Positions 9,601-17,791 of a DNA stretch of 64,000 bases are shown one piece after another; within the stretch, counting starts at the first letter, position 1, and every line of letters starts with the position of its first letter. A model generated the notes under the pieces. The model searched no databases, was not told the DNA's origin, and was given only the letters and a program-made list of their open reading frames with translations. The position numbers and the translations under genes are program-made. The stretch is from assembly GCA_963721385.1 (NCBI GenBank), contig CAVRJB010000013.1, positions 682,001 through 746,000 on the forward strand. The letters are read 5' to 3'. Source of the stretch: DAOMFB01 sp963721385 (lineage in GTDB: Bacteria > Acidobacteriota > Thermoanaerobaculia > UBA5066).

Positions 9601-10317
9601 GCCTGACGCTCGAGGCCGCCTACGCCCGCGGCCTCCTCACGTCGTGCGACGTCGGTCTCGGAGCCGCAGGCGGACGGATTGCGGCCCGCCTGTCGGTAGA
9701 TCTCCGCGACCCCGGGAGCGCTTCCGTTCGTTTTCGCCCCGCAGATCGCGGCCGTTTCTTTCGAGGAGGTGGCGCCTACGCTCGGCCTCCCCCGAGGAGC
9801 CGTGACCGGTCCCGTTTCGCTGACCGGAGAGATCCACGGGCGGGCGGGCCGGGCGGCGGCGCTCCTTCCGGGGCTCACCGGAAACCTGCAGCTGAAGATG
9901 GGACCCGGCACGATCACGAAGATCGGCCCCGTCGGCTCGTTCTTCGCGAAGATCCTCGGCGCCGCGAGCGCCGGGCGCCTGCTCTCGGGAGGCTTCCTCA
10001 CGGGTTTCGCGCAGAAGGGCCTTTCGTACCAGACCGTGACGGCGGAGAGCGCGTTCGCCGGCGGCGGCCTCGACATCGCCTCGTTCACCCTCGGGACCGG
10101 CGGCATGACGCTGGACGCCAAGGGACGGATCGACCTCGTCCGGAGCGCCATGGACCTGAAGATGAGGCTCGCGGTCCTCGGCACCGTGGACAAGGTCCTG
10201 GGGTGGGTTCCGGTCCTCGGCCACGCCGCGCAGTCGATGACGTCCATCCCGCTCGGCGCGAAAGGGCCCCTGAACGACCCGAAGGTCGGGCTCAACCTCG
10301 GTCAGGATTTCGAGTAG
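6670..10317 (+). CDS. AsmA-like envelope protein, reading frame broken three times
   Basis: About 1,215 residues if repaired. A single N-terminal membrane segment (IALALLAIVLAAVVFGL) is followed by the AsmA hallmark of a leading helix with TGGKVALGRI, then long beta-rich repeats. The C-terminal piece has the AsmA_2-type segment GPGTITKIGPVGSFFAKILG and a final LGAKGPLNDPKVGLNL. AsmA-like proteins are thought to act in the periplasm as bridges for lipid movement to the outer membrane. The homologous sequence runs in frame 6670 to about 8,285, switches near 8,285 and again near 8,375, and changes back near 9,720. All three pieces are well conserved, so sequence errors are likelier than decay. 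The GTG start has a TAGAGT hexamer six bases upstream. Confidence 0.75.
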
Positions 10318-10334
10318 CCCTGAGAGGGTCGCGG

Positions 10335-10835
10335 TCAGGCCTTCCCGGCGGACTCCATCAGCCGTTTCCGCGTGTAGGCAATCAGCCCGCCGGCGTCCAG
10401 GATCGCCTGCCGCGCCTTCGGTATCGGCTCGGCCGCAAAGCTCTTCCCCGCCGTCCTGTTCACGACCTTCCCTCCCTCGAACGCGAGGTCGTCGCCTTCC
10501 TTCGCCTCGATGCCCGGGCACGGGACGACCTTCAGGCCGAGGTTGATCGCGTTCTGGAGGAAGATCCGGGCGAAGCCCGTCGCCACGATCACGAGGTCGT
10601 ACCCCTTCAGGCACGAGGCTGCCTGCTCGCGCGAGGAGCCGCAGCCGAAGTTGGAGCCCGCCACGATCACGGATCCGGGCGGGATCTCCCCCGCGACGAG
10701 CTTCGCGTTGAAGGCCGAGGCGTCGGCGAAGGCATGCCGGGGCGTCTCTGACGGCAGGACGGTCGCCATGAAGCGGCCGGGATAGATCAGGTCGGTGGAG
10801 ACGTCGTCGCCGAGGAGGAACACGACGCGGGCCAT
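10335..10835 (-). CDS. LeuD-like hydro-lyase small (swivel) subunit
   Basis: 166 residues, the aconitase swivel domain made as a separate subunit. Family marks are GDDVSTDLIYPGRF near the N-terminus and the AGSNFGCGSSREQA loop, which contributes to the active site against the large subunit. It pairs with the LeuC-like gene one base upstream. Related enzymes isomerise isopropylmalate, citramalate/3-methylmalate or homocitrate by dehydration and rehydration. No leuA (isopropylmalate synthase) is nearby. The neighbours (CoA-transferase, HMG-CoA-lyase-like, beta-decarboxylating dehydrogenase) instead suggest citramalate as substrate, which is inference. It is the last gene of the five-gene minus-strand operon. 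Confidence 0.85.
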   Translation of the reverse strand: MARVVFLLGDDVSTDLIYPGRFMATVLPSETPRHAFADASAFNAKLVAGEIPPGSVIVAGSNFGCGSSREQAASCLKGYDLVIVATGFARIFLQNAINLGLKVVPCPGIEAKEGDDLAFEGGKVVNRTAGKSFAAEPIPKARQAILDAGGLIAYTRKRLMESAGKA

Positions 10836-10836
10836 G

Positions 10837-12135
10837 TCAACGCGCTCCTTTCCGCGGGTCGGTCAGGACCCCCGTCACGGCCGACGCCGCCGCCACGGAA
10901 GGCGAGCAGAGGTAGACCTCGCTCTTCGGGTTTCCCATCCGCCCCTTGAAGTTCCGGTTCGTCGTCGAGAGGGCCGTCTCGCCATCGCCGAGCGCCCCCT
11001 CGTGGACGCCGAGACACGGGCCGCAGCCGGCGTTCATGACGACGGCGCCCGCCGCCATGAAATCCGAGATGTAGCCTCGGGCAAGGGCGTCCGCCCAGAC
11101 CCGGCCCGAGGCCGGGAAGACGAGCATCCGAGTCCCGGCGGCGACTTTCTTCCCGCGGATCAGGCTGGCCGCGTCGGCCAGATCGTCGAGCCGGCCGTTC
11201 GTGCACGAGCCGATGACGACCTGGTGGACCCTCACCCCGGCGACCGCTCCGACGGGCTTCACGTTGTCGACGGTGTGGGGGCAGGCGACCTGCGGCTCGA
11301 GCTGAGTCACGTCGATCGTTTCGACCCTCTCGTAGCTCGCGTCGGCGTCCGGAAGAACCGTGACGATCGGCCCGCGGACCCCCGACTCCTCCCGGAGGTA
11401 GCGGATCGTCTCCCCGTCGGCCGGGACGATGCCCGAGGTCGCGCCCGCCTCGACCGCCATGTTGCAGAGGACGAGGCGGCCCGAGGTCGGCATCCTCTGG
11501 ATGGTCTCGCCGTGGAACTCGAGGACGCGGAAGTTCGCCCCCTGCGCCGTCAGCTTGCCGATCAGGTGGAGGATCAGGTCCTTCGGCCCGACGTACCTGG
11601 AAAAGCGGCCGTTCACCACGACCTTGATCGTCTTCGGCACCTCGACGTTGACGGCGGCGCCGAGCGCCCAGACGCTCGCCATCTCCGTCGCGCCGATCCC
11701 GAACGCGAACGCGCCCAGCGCGCCGTGCGTCGTCGTGTGCGAGTCGGTCCCGACGACGACCTGCCCCGGCCGCACGTAGCCACACTCCGGAAGGATCTGG
11801 TGGCAGATGCCGCCCGTGTCGCCCCGGATGTCGTGGAAACGGGAGATCCCGTGCTCGGCGACGAACTCGCGGACCTTCTTCTGGTTCGTGGCGGTCTTCG
11901 GCGACTCGGCCGGCACGCGATGGTCGAAGATGATCGCGATGCGCGAGGAGTCCCACGGCCGGGCCGGCTTGCCCGTCCCCTGGTAGACCTCGTGAAACTG
12001 GTTGATGACGAGCGCCGCGTTCTCGTGCGACATCGCGAGGTCGACGCGCGGCTCGAGGACGTCCCCCGCGCGGACCTGCTCGAGCCCCGCGCCCTTCGCC
12101 AGGATCTTCTCGACGGCGGTCATGCCCATGGCCAT
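10837..12135 (-). CDS. LeuC-like hydro-lyase large subunit (aconitase family)
   Basis: 432 residues, the 4Fe-4S catalytic subunit of the isopropylmalate isomerase/homoaconitase type. Cluster ligands are visible at C311 (GSCTNGRLDD) and C371/C374 (NAGCGPCLG). The active-site segment GTDSHTTTHGALGAFAFGIG is intact. The sequence carries GICHQ at residues 109-113 where leucine-pathway enzymes often have GI(V/I)HQ. That variant is also seen in members acting on other 2-hydroxyacids, so substrate should not be assumed. It lies seven bases downstream of the CoA-transferase and one base upstream of the LeuD-like subunit. Family confident, substrate open. Confidence 0.87.
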   Translation of the reverse strand: MAMGMTAVEKILAKGAGLEQVRAGDVLEPRVDLAMSHENAALVINQFHEVYQGTGKPARPWDSSRIAIIFDHRVPAESPKTATNQKKVREFVAEHGISRFHDIRGDTGGICHQILPECGYVRPGQVVVGTDSHTTTHGALGAFAFGIGATEMASVWALGAAVNVEVPKTIKVVVNGRFSRYVGPKDLILHLIGKLTAQGANFRVLEFHGETIQRMPTSGRLVLCNMAVEAGATSGIVPADGETIRYLREESGVRGPIVTVLPDADASYERVETIDVTQLEPQVACPHTVDNVKPVGAVAGVRVHQVVIGSCTNGRLDDLADAASLIRGKKVAAGTRMLVFPASGRVWADALARGYISDFMAAGAVVMNAGCGPCLGVHEGALGDGETALSTTNRNFKGRMGNPKSEVYLCSPSVAAASAVTGVLTDPRKGAR

Positions 12136-12142
12136 CCCCCCT

Positions 12143-13342
12143 TCAGACGATTCCCTTTTTCCTCAGCTCCGCGATCTCCGCCTTCGAGTAGCCCGCGCCG
12201 GCCAGGATCTCCTCGCTGTCCGCCGAGAGACGCGGCGGCGGAGAGTCGATCTCCGCCTTCGACCTCGAGAATCGCGCGGTCAGGCCGAAGAGCTGTACGG
12301 TGCCGATTCCCGGGACCGGGACGTCGCGAAGCGTCTTCCGGTGCGCGATCTGCGGCTGCGAGAGCGCCGATCCGAGCCCGAGGATCTCTCCGGACGGTAC
12401 GCCGCGGGCGTTCAGCGCCGAAACCCACTCGGCCGTCGTCCGCATCCGGAGCTTCTCCTCGAGGAGCGGCGTCAGCGCCTTCCGGTTCTCCTTGCGCGAG
12501 TCGCGCTCCGAAAAGCGCGGGTCGCTCGTCAGCTCCGGAACGCCGAGGACCTCGGCCACGGCCTCCCACTGCTCCTGCTTGTTCGCCGCGATGTTGATGT
12601 GCCCGTCCCGCGTGACGAACGTTCCGGACGGCGCCGCGGTGAAGTTGTCGTTCCCCATCTGGACGGGCGGCTCCCCTCCGATCAGGAGGTTCGCCGCGAC
12701 CCAGCCCATCAGCGGCTGGATCGAGTCGAGAAGGGCGACGTCGATCATCTGCCCCTCGCCCGTCCGCTCGCGGTGGTAGAGCGCGGCGAGAATCGCAAAG
12801 GCAGCGTTCAGCCCTCCGACCGTGTCGCAGACCGGGAAGCCGCAGCGGAGCGGGTGGAGCCGCTCGTCGCCGTTCACGTCCATCGTCCCCGAAAGACCCT
12901 GGATGATCTGGTCGTAGGCGGGCTTGTCGGCGTCGGGCCCGGTCTGGCCGAAGCCCGAGATGGCGCAGTAGACGAGGCGCGGGTTGATCTTCGCGAGGAT
13001 TTCGTACGAGAGGCCGAGCCGCGCCATGACGCCGGGGCGGAAGTTCTCGACGACGACGTCCGCCGTCGCCGCGAGCCTCTTGAAGATCTCCCGCGCCTCG
13101 GGCGTCTTGAGGTTCAGCGTGACCGACTTCTTGTTCGCATTCTGGGCGAGGAAGCTCGTCCCCATCAGCTCCTGGTTCAGCTTCGGGACGTTGCCGAGCT
13201 TTCGCGCGAGGTCGCCGTCCTTCGGGTTCTCGACCTTGATCACTTCGGCGCCGAGGAGCGCCAGGTGAAGTGTCGCGAACGGCCCCGAGAGGACGTTCGT
13301 CACGTCGAGAACGCGAATCCCGTCGAGGATCCTTTCGCTCAC
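12143..13342 (-). CDS. class III (CaiB/BaiF) CoA-transferase
   Basis: 399 residues, the family length. It moves CoA between carboxylic acids through an aspartyl-CoA intermediate. The N-terminal GIRVLDVTNVLSGPFAT and GAEVIKVENP motifs and the KSVTLNLK segment are typical. The likely catalytic aspartate is D144 in KPAYDQIIQGLSG. GTG 13342 is chosen because it overlaps the upstream lyase stop by four bases (GTGA); the longer open frame has no homology. Known relatives include succinyl-CoA:D-citramalate CoA-transferase of Chloroflexus aurantiacus and formyl-CoA transferase. Sitting between an HMG-CoA-lyase-like gene and LeuCD-like subunits, a citramalate substrate is attractive but inferred. Confidence 0.88.
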   Translation of the reverse strand: MSERILDGIRVLDVTNVLSGPFATLHLALLGAEVIKVENPKDGDLARKLGNVPKLNQELMGTSFLAQNANKKSVTLNLKTPEAREIFKRLAATADVVVENFRPGVMARLGLSYEILAKINPRLVYCAISGFGQTGPDADKPAYDQIIQGLSGTMDVNGDERLHPLRCGFPVCDTVGGLNAAFAILAALYHRERTGEGQMIDVALLDSIQPLMGWVAANLLIGGEPPVQMGNDNFTAAPSGTFVTRDGHINIAANKQEQWEAVAEVLGVPELTSDPRFSERDSRKENRKALTPLLEEKLRMRTTAEWVSALNARGVPSGEILGLGSALSQPQIAHRKTLRDVPVPGIGTVQLFGLTARFSRSKAEIDSPPPRLSADSEEILAGAGYSKAEIAELRKKGIV

Positions 13343-14286
13343 GCCGGGGCCTCCTCGCGGACCCGATCGGAGATCGGCCCGATTCGGTGGACGCGACCCG
13401 GCATCTCCCGACCGAAGAAGGCCGCCACGTCGCGGGCGAGGCGGATGAGGGCGGGAAGATCGACGTCCCGCCGGAGTCCCATCCGCTGGAGCGTGTGGAC
13501 CAGGTCCTCGGTTGCGACGTTTCCGGCGGCCACCTTGGTGAACGGGCAGCCGCCGAGGCCGGCGAACGAGGTCTCGAGCCACGTGACCCCCGCGCCGAGC
13601 GCCGCGAAGACGTTCGCCATCCCGGCGCCGTACGTGTCGTGAAAGTGGCAGGCCGCCTCGATTCCGGGCCCGAGCGCGAGAAGCTCCCCGCACATCCGGG
13701 CCACCTGCGCCGGCTGGGCGTGGCCGGCCGTGTCGGCGAGGCTGATCCTCCGGAGGCCCGCCTCGGCGTAAGCGCGGCAGATCGAGAGGACTCGCTCCTC
13801 GGGGACCGGCCCCTCGAAGCCGCAGCCGAAGGCCGACTGGACGGCGACCTGCACCGGCTTTCCCGCCGCAGCCGCCGCCTTCGCGATCGCGACGATCCGT
13901 GCCGTCGCCTCGGCGACCCCCATGCCGGTGTTCTTCCGGCTGTGCGTCTCGCTCGCCGAGACCCCCATGCAGACGAGCTCCACGCCGCAGGCGAGCGCGC
14001 GCTCGAGCCCCTTCTCGTTCAGAACGAGGCCCGAAAAGACCGCGCGGCGCCGGTTCGTCCCGGCCGACGCCTCCGCCGCGAACCGTCGAAAGAGCGCGTC
14101 GGTGTCGGCCATCTGCGGCATCTTTTCCGGGTGGACGAAGGAGCCGACCTGCACCGCGTCGAGGCCCGACGAGGCCAGTCGGCCGATCCAGCCGGCCTTC
14201 GTCTCCGTCGGAACGACCTCCGTCTCGACCTGCAGGCCGTCGCGGGGCCCGACCTCGTGGAGGAGGATCTTTCGGGGAGCGTCCAT
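13339..14286 (-). CDS. HMG-CoA lyase family enzyme, possibly R-citramalyl-CoA lyase
   Basis: 315 residues of the HMGL-like TIM-barrel family that cleaves 3-hydroxyacyl-CoA esters to acetyl-CoA plus a keto acid. Catalytic R15 and D16 are in EVGPRDGLQ. Metal ligands are H214 and H216 in CHFHDTYG. The flexible catalytic loop is intact, with C247 in GLGGCPF and N256 in AAGNVATEDLV. HMG-CoA lyase itself makes acetoacetate. The R-citramalyl-CoA lyase of Chloroflexus belongs to the same family and makes pyruvate. The neighbouring CoA-transferase (four-base overlap) and LeuCD-like subunits favour the second role, which is inference. A leucine-catabolic role is less likely because no methylcrotonyl-CoA carboxylase or isovaleryl-CoA dehydrogenase gene is present. 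Confidence 0.82.
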   Translation of the reverse strand: MDAPRKILLHEVGPRDGLQVETEVVPTETKAGWIGRLASSGLDAVQVGSFVHPEKMPQMADTDALFRRFAAEASAGTNRRRAVFSGLVLNEKGLERALACGVELVCMGVSASETHSRKNTGMGVAEATARIVAIAKAAAAAGKPVQVAVQSAFGCGFEGPVPEERVLSICRAYAEAGLRRISLADTAGHAQPAQVARMCGELLALGPGIEAACHFHDTYGAGMANVFAALGAGVTWLETSFAGLGGCPFTKVAAGNVATEDLVHTLQRMGLRRDVDLPALIRLARDVAAFFGREMPGRVHRIGPISDRVREEAPA

Positions 14287-14300
14287 CGGCGCGCCCGTCC

Positions 14301-15419
14301 TCAGAGGGCGCGGGCGACGGCTTCGCCCATTTCGAGCGTCGTCGACGTCCCGCCCATGTCGTAGGTCCGGGCCTTGCCGGCTTTCACGACGGCGGCAACG
14401 GCCGCCTCGACGCGCCGCCCCATCTCCTTCTCGCCGAGCCAGTCGAGCATCATCTTCGCGGCGAGGATCGTGGCGATCGGGTTGACCTTGTACTGACCGG
14501 TGTACTTCGGAGCGGATCCATGCGACGGCTCGAAGACGGCCAGCTTCTCACCGATGTTCCCCGAGCAGCCGAAGCCGAGGCCGCCGACCATCTGGGCGGC
14601 GAGGTCGGAGATGACGTCGCCGTAGAGGTTTGGCGCGACGAGGACGTCGTACGAGAACGGGTTCTTCAGGAGCCACATGCAAATGGCGTCGACGTTGGCG
14701 TCGTCGGTCCGGATGTCCGGATACGCCGCCGCGACCTTGAGAGCCTCCTCGAGGAAGAGGCCGTCTGCCGCGCGGACGACGTTCGCCTTGTGGACGATCG
14801 TCACCTTCTTCCGGCCGTGAGCCTTCGCGAACTCGTAGGCCGCGCGGACGATCCGCTCGGAGCCCTTCCGCGTATTCACCTTGCACGAGACCGCGTACTG
14901 GTCGCCGGGGAGCGTCGAGAACGGCAGGAACGGCTTCGACAGCTTCTTCAGCGCCTCGGCCAGCTCGGGCGGCACCGGCGAGAACTCGACTCCCGAGTAG
15001 AGATCCTCGGTGTTCTCGCGAAAGATGACGAGGTCGATGCCGTCTCTGAGGTTCAGCGGGTTCCCCGGATACGCCTTGCAGGGACGGAGGCAGACGTAGA
15101 GGTCGAAAAGCTGCCGCATCCGGACGACCGGCGAGCGGTAGACGAGTCCGGTCGCCTTCAGCCCCGGAACGAGGTCGGCCTCGGCCTCTTTCGTCGGCTT
15201 CGAGGTGACGGCCCCGAACATCGCGGCGTGGCTCGCGGAGAGGAGGTCGAGCGTTCGCTTCGGAAGCGCATCCCCTTCCGTGCACCAGAACTCCCAGCCG
15301 ATGTCGCCGTGGGTGTAGCTCGCGGATAACCTGAGGGCGGAAAGGACGATCCGGGTCGCCTCCATCACCTCTTTGCCGACGCCGTCTCCCGGCAGCCAGG
15401 CAATCCGGTACTGGGCCAT
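14301..15419 (-). CDS. isocitrate/isopropylmalate-type NAD(P)-dependent decarboxylating dehydrogenase
   Basis: 372 residues. The family oxidises a 2-hydroxyacid and loses the beta-carboxylate. Motifs: GDGVGKEV at the N-terminus, the arginine-rich substrate loop VRMRQLFDLYVCLRP, FRENTEDLYSGVE with the catalytic tyrosine, VHKANVVRAADGLF with the catalytic lysine, and the metal-binding NLYGDVISDLAAQMVGGLG. RENTED is the isocitrate-dehydrogenase form rather than the leucine-pathway form, so it may act on isocitrate, 3-methylmalate or a related acid. It is the first gene of the operon, has a GGGAGG ribosome site six bases before ATG 15419, and lies 127 bases from the divergent ECF sigma gene. Confidence 0.85.
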   Translation of the reverse strand: MAQYRIAWLPGDGVGKEVMEATRIVLSALRLSASYTHGDIGWEFWCTEGDALPKRTLDLLSASHAAMFGAVTSKPTKEAEADLVPGLKATGLVYRSPVVRMRQLFDLYVCLRPCKAYPGNPLNLRDGIDLVIFRENTEDLYSGVEFSPVPPELAEALKKLSKPFLPFSTLPGDQYAVSCKVNTRKGSERIVRAAYEFAKAHGRKKVTIVHKANVVRAADGLFLEEALKVAAAYPDIRTDDANVDAICMWLLKNPFSYDVLVAPNLYGDVISDLAAQMVGGLGFGCSGNIGEKLAVFEPSHGSAPKYTGQYKVNPIATILAAKMMLDWLGEKEMGRRVEAAVAAVVKAGKARTYDMGGTSTTLEMGEAVARAL

Positions 15420-15546
15420 GCGGTCCTCCCGAAGGATCCTCTCCTCGGCGGAAGTCCCTGCCCATGCGTCAATTGCATCAGGTACCGGGAACGGCGTCCG
15501 GACGAAAGTTGTGACAAAAGAGCCGAGCCGGGGCGACTCTACTGAT

Positions 15547-16134
15547 GTGACCGTAGCGACCGGGGAACGGCCGGAAAACGGCGTCGAGGCGCATCGGAAG
15601 GCGTTCGACGAGTGCTGGGGGCGGCACTTCGCGGACCTCGCGAGGGGCGATCCCGCGGCGCTCGCGGCCCTTTACGATCTCGCAGCTCGCCGGATCTTCG
15701 GACTCGCCCTCTGGCGCACCGGATCGGTCGAGGACGCGGGTGACGTCGTGCAGGAGGTCTTCCTCCGGGTCGCCCGGAACCGTCGGCGCCTCGACCGGGT
15801 GACGAACCCGGAAGCGTGGCTCCTCGGCATCGCGCACCACGTGGCCGCGGACCTGGCACGGCAAAGGAAGCGCCGCGAGTCGGAACCGCTGGACGAGGTG
15901 ATGTTCCTTGCCGCGCCCGGACACGACGAGGGGAGGGCGATCGACGCCCGTCGTGCCTCGCGATTTCTCTCGCAGCTCCCGCCCGTCCAGCGGACCGCGA
16001 TCTACCTCAAGCACTTCACCGGCTGCACCTTCGCGGCGATCGCCCGGATGACCGGCGTTCCCTCGTTCACGGCTGCGAGCCGGTACCGGCTCGGTATCGA
16101 AAAACTGCGCCGCCTCATGGAGGTCCCACGATGA
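15547..16134 (+). CDS. ECF-type RNA polymerase sigma factor
   Basis: 195 residues with sigma region 2 (about residues 30-105, including DAGDVVQEVFLRVARNRR and a basic KRRE end) and region 4 (about residues 135-190, LPPVQRTAIYLKHF then a helix-turn-helix). It should direct polymerase to a small regulon after release from an anti-sigma factor. The open frame starts at 15373 but would overlap the divergent dehydrogenase. GTG 15547 begins just before homology. It overlaps the next gene by four bases (ATGA), and that gene encodes a small membrane protein, the usual arrangement for a sigma/anti-sigma pair. The signal sensed is unknown. Confidence 0.82.
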   Translation: MTVATGERPENGVEAHRKAFDECWGRHFADLARGDPAALAALYDLAARRIFGLALWRTGSVEDAGDVVQEVFLRVARNRRRLDRVTNPEAWLLGIAHHVAADLARQRKRRESEPLDEVMFLAAPGHDEGRAIDARRASRFLSQLPPVQRTAIYLKHFTGCTFAAIARMTGVPSFTAASRYRLGIEKLRRLMEVPR

Positions 16135-16562
16135 ACGACGGCCAAGACGACGGCGAAGCCCCGTTCTCCGGACTCCTGCCTCCCGCGCCGCCCGCCGCGC
16201 TGCGCGAGCGGGTTCTGCAGAAAGCGCGGGAAGCGCTCGCCCGGGAAGGGGCGCGCGACGTCTGGACGCGGATCTGGGAGAACCGGTTTCTCCGCGTGAC
16301 GTGGGCCGCCGCCACTCTGCTTCTCGTTTTCGCGCATCTCGTCATCACCGTTCGGCCGCCGGCACACGGAGGCAGGGCGTCCGCGCCCGTCGCCGCTCCC
16401 GCCCCTGATTCCGCCGCAGAGCTGGCCGCAGTCGCCGGCCTCTCGAGGCTTGACGAAGACCTCCTTCCGCGGCTCGAGGTGTCGGCCACCGCGCCGGCCG
16501 CGGGACCGGGCCCGGCGCCGTCGAAACCTGCTGATCGGAATCGAAAGGAGAGTGCCTCGTGA
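16131..16562 (+). CDS. small single-pass membrane protein, candidate anti-sigma factor
   Basis: 143 residues. A cytoplasmic N-terminal region of about 60 residues is followed by one membrane segment (VTWAAATLLLVFAHLVITV) and an Ala/Pro-rich outer tail. There is no zinc-binding HxxxCxxC motif, so it is not a classical ZAS-domain anti-sigma. Size, topology and ATGA overlap with the ECF sigma gene make an anti-sigma role the best guess. It overlaps the next gene by four bases as well (GTGA). I do not recognise a named family. Confidence 0.55.
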   Translation: MNDGQDDGEAPFSGLLPPAPPAALRERVLQKAREALAREGARDVWTRIWENRFLRVTWAAATLLLVFAHLVITVRPPAHGGRASAPVAAPAPDSAAELAAVAGLSRLDEDLLPRLEVSATAPAAGPGPAPSKPADRNRKESAS

Positions 16563-17659
16563 AAGAAGGTAGAGCCGATTCGAGGGTCGTTCCCGTCGTC
16601 GCCGCCGCCGCAGTCGTCGCCATCCTCGGTGGATTCCTGGGCCTGCGTCTCGCGGCCGGGGCCGGTGGGACCGCCCCGCCCCCCGGGGCCACCGTCCCGC
16701 CGCCCCGGACGATTCCGGTCGGATCTCTCGCGGTCCCCTGCTGGTCCTGCGAGACTTCGAAGGCGTGGCCGGTCCGCTTCCAGACCGACCTCGACTTCCT
16801 CGCCCCGCTCGGCACCGGTCCCGCGAATGCCGCCCTCTGGTTCAAGGACTTCGCGAAGCCCGGCGGCCGCCGCTACAACGAGGCCGAAGCGGCCCTGGCG
16901 CGGCGAGTGGACGCGGGCGAGACCGGCAGGGTCCTTCCGGGGGACGACCCGCTCCTCCTCGAGGCCGAGCCCTGGTGCGATCAGGCGACCATGCGCTTCT
17001 ATCCCGGCGTCTTCCCACAGAAGGGGGTCGAAACGCAGCTTCCCAATCTCCTTCTCGACCTCACCTTCGCGAGGTCGTGGATCGCCCGCGGCGCGAAGGA
17101 ATCCGATCCGGAAAAGGCCCTCGCGGACTTCCGGAGGGTCGTCCGGCTCGGCCGGCTGCTCCGGCAGGAGGATGCGGTCGTCGTGACCGATCTCGTGGGT
17201 CTCGCCTGCATCCGCATCGGGGCCGAAGCGCTCTACGGACTCGCGGCGAAGAGAGGCGACACCCCGTTGATGCTGGCCGCGGCGATCGTGCAGGGCGAGG
17301 CCGCGCCCCAGCGCCTGAGCACGGCAGCGCTTCTCACGAGGCTCGACCTCACGCCGTTCGTGAAGACCGGCGCGGCCGGGGACGCGTTCTTCGGGCTCCC
17401 CGACCGGAAGCTGGACGACCTCGTGAGCGTGGCGACCGCCAGCCCCGATCTCCGGTTCCGCGCCGAGGCGATCGTGGTCCTGAACTTCGTCCGCTTTCTC
17501 GGCACGGCGGCCCAACAGGAGAGGGCCCTTTCCGTCCTGAACCAGCTGGCCGCGGGGAAGGAAAGCGAGAACCTCGCCGCCCTCGCGGCCTGGAGCCGCG
17601 ACACGCGCCGCACGAATCAGGACCTCCCGAAATTGAAGGACCTGCTCCTCAACCCCTGA
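16559..17659 (+). CDS. membrane-anchored helical protein of unknown function in the ECF operon
   Basis: 366 residues, starting at GTG 16559 within a GTGA overlap. An N-terminal membrane anchor (VVPVVAAAAVVAILGGFLGL) precedes a Pro-rich linker and a CWSC pair at about residues 61-64. Beyond that it is mainly alpha-helical with no catalytic motif I recognise. The body may be a helical-repeat scaffold outside the membrane. Being the third gene of a sigma/anti-sigma operon with both junctions overlapping, it may be a sensor or an output of that module. Not assigned to a family. Confidence 0.5.
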   Translation: MKEGRADSRVVPVVAAAAVVAILGGFLGLRLAAGAGGTAPPPGATVPPPRTIPVGSLAVPCWSCETSKAWPVRFQTDLDFLAPLGTGPANAALWFKDFAKPGGRRYNEAEAALARRVDAGETGRVLPGDDPLLLEAEPWCDQATMRFYPGVFPQKGVETQLPNLLLDLTFARSWIARGAKESDPEKALADFRRVVRLGRLLRQEDAVVVTDLVGLACIRIGAEALYGLAAKRGDTPLMLAAAIVQGEAAPQRLSTAALLTRLDLTPFVKTGAAGDAFFGLPDRKLDDLVSVATASPDLRFRAEAIVVLNFVRFLGTAAQQERALSVLNQLAAGKESENLAALAAWSRDTRRTNQDLPKLKDLLLNP

Positions 17660-17791
17660 TGCGGCTCCCCTGGCTCGGCCGCAAGTTACGCGTGAGGCCC
17701 GCCCGCGAAGCCGAGCCTGATGCATGGGAACCATGCCCCTGCTCACGTGGAAAGCCTACGTTCGCGTTACGTCTGAGCGAAGGAAACGCCC

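Noticed and set aside
6670..10317. Three separate genes in the AsmA region
   Set aside because: The pieces are successive segments of one family fold in adjacent frames with no start or ribosome site between them.
10335..12135. Leucine biosynthesis operon (leuCD)
   Set aside because: No leuA or ilv genes accompany it, and a CoA-transferase plus an HMGL-family lyase are in the same operon. A leucine-only reading leaves two genes unexplained.
15488..15512. ECF promoter (GGAAC-type) before the first sigma gene
   Set aside because: GGAAC is present, but no CGTT-like -10 occurs at normal spacing.
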